Shown piece by piece: positions 6,827 through 7,377 of a stretch of DNA of 7,377 nt (its first letter is position 1; every line of letters begins with the position of its first letter). Position numbers and translations under genes: made by a program. Origin of the DNA: Deltaproteobacteria bacterium (GTDB lineage: Bacteria > Desulfobacterota > Desulfarculia > Desulfarculales > Desulfarculaceae); assembly GCA_021815655.1 (NCBI GenBank), contig JAKAGJ010000094.1:1-7377 (forward strand), read 5' to 3'. The notes beneath the pieces are model-generated. The model saw only the letters and a program-made list of their open reading frames with translations, ran no database searches and was not told the origin of the DNA.

Positions 6827-7377
6827 ATGTACCACCGCGTCATACCCCGCCTGGACATCAAGGGACCCAACCTGGTCAAGGGTATCCACTTCGAGGGGCT
6901 GCGCGTCCTGGGCCGGCCCGAGCACTTCGCGCGGCACTATTACGAGAGCGGCGCCGACGAGCTGTTCTACCAGGACGCCGTGGCCAGCCTCTACGGCCGC
7001 AACTGCCTGACCGAGATCATCGCCAAGACCGCCGGCGAGATATTCATCCCGCTGACCGTGGGCGGCGGCCTGCGCAGCCTGGCGGACATCAAGGAGGTGC
7101 TCAGGGCCGGGGCCGACAAGGTCTCGCTCAACACCGCCGCCATCGCCCGCCCGGAGCTCATCAAGGAGGCCTCGCGGAGCTTCGGCTCCTCCACCATCGT
7201 GGTTTCCATCGAGGCCATCCGCCGGCCGGGGGGCGGCTGGGAGGCCTACACGGATTACGGCCGCGAGAGCACCGGCCTGGACGCCCGCGCCTGGGCCGTC
7301 AAGGCCGCCGAGCTGGGGGCCGGCGAGCTGATGGTCACCTCCATCGACCGCGAGGGCACCGGCGGAGGCTTCAGATC
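6827..7377 (+). CDS. hisF: HisF-like (beta/alpha)8-barrel protein of the sugar-amidation system, 3'-partial
   Basis: Homologue of the cyclase subunit of imidazole glycerol phosphate synthase. In glycan clusters, HisF paralogues (HisF2, WbuZ) pair with a HisH-like glutaminase to pass ammonia to a WbpG-type amidotransferase, which is the role favoured here. The 183 visible residues (of about 250) start MYHRVIPRLDIKGPNLVKG and include ADELFYQDAVAS (43-54), IPLTVGGGLRS (74-84), GADKVSLNTAAI (95-106), VVSIEA (125-130) and TSIDREGTGG (171-180). The first catalytic Asp of HisF is kept (Asp10). The second, Asp130 in Thermotoga HisF, appears as Glu129, and the Asp after TSIDR is Glu176. The ATG at 6827 follows the aminotransferase stop by 9 bp and has no clear Shine-Dalgarno sequence. 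The gene runs off the window. A true histidine-pathway HisF is less likely, given the substitution and the absence of his genes here. Confidence 0.88.
   Translation, partial: MYHRVIPRLDIKGPNLVKGIHFEGLRVLGRPEHFARHYYESGADELFYQDAVASLYGRNCLTEIIAKTAGEIFIPLTVGGGLRSLADIKEVLRAGADKVSLNTAAIARPELIKEASRSFGSSTIVVSIEAIRRPGGGWEAYTDYGRESTGLDARAWAVKAAELGAGELMVTSIDREGTGGGFR

Overview
The window is a tightly packed, GC-rich (roughly two thirds G+C by eye) stretch. All of its genes lie on the + strand, and it reads as the middle of a surface-polysaccharide (O-antigen or capsule) gene cluster. Codon choice and protein style suggest a high-GC Gram-negative bacterium, perhaps a deltaproteobacterium (Desulfobacterota), but that placement is a low-confidence impression. 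No tRNA, rRNA, CRISPR array, insertion sequence or terminator was seen. The longest non-coding gap is 55 bp.

Layout. Positions 2-745 hold an ABC-2 type polysaccharide export permease (Wzm), cut off at its 5' end by the window edge. It is followed 2 bp later by its ATPase, Wzt (748-2007), which has the extra C-terminal domain of carbohydrate-binding Wzt proteins. After a 55-bp gap with a strong ribosome binding site come an N-acetyl-sugar amidotransferase of the WbpG/WbuX/PseA type (2063-3283), an unrecognised 81-residue cysteine-rich zinc-ribbon-like protein (3310-3555), a sugar-1-phosphate nucleotidyltransferase with an N-terminal CBS-domain pair (3569-4645), a LegB-type nucleotide-sugar 4,6-dehydratase (4642-5625), a LegC-type PLP aminotransferase (5609-6817) and a HisF-like protein (from 6827, running off the 3' edge). 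Gaps of 2-26 bp and overlaps of 4 and 17 bp indicate one operon, or two if a promoter lies in the 55-bp gap.

How they fit together. The CBS-nucleotidyltransferase, dehydratase and aminotransferase match the opening steps of the nucleotide-linked legionaminic acid pathway known from Campylobacter: an activated GlcNAc is made, converted to the 4-keto-6-deoxy sugar, then to the 4-amino sugar. The WbpG-like and HisF-like proteins belong to the known WbpG/HisH/HisF machinery that uses glutamine-derived ammonia to turn an acetamido group into an acetamidino group. Together they suggest a cell-surface glycan carrying an acetamidino-modified legionaminic acid or a related diamino sugar, exported by the Wzm/Wzt transporter. 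The later enzymes (acetyltransferase, hydrolysing epimerase, nonulosonate synthase, CMP-transferase) and the HisH glutaminase are not in the window and would be expected nearby. The points most worth checking are the uncharacterised cysteine-rich small protein inside the amidation module, Asp-to-Glu changes at two HisF positions, and a G8 tract in the permease gene from which a one-base slip would fuse permease and ATPase.
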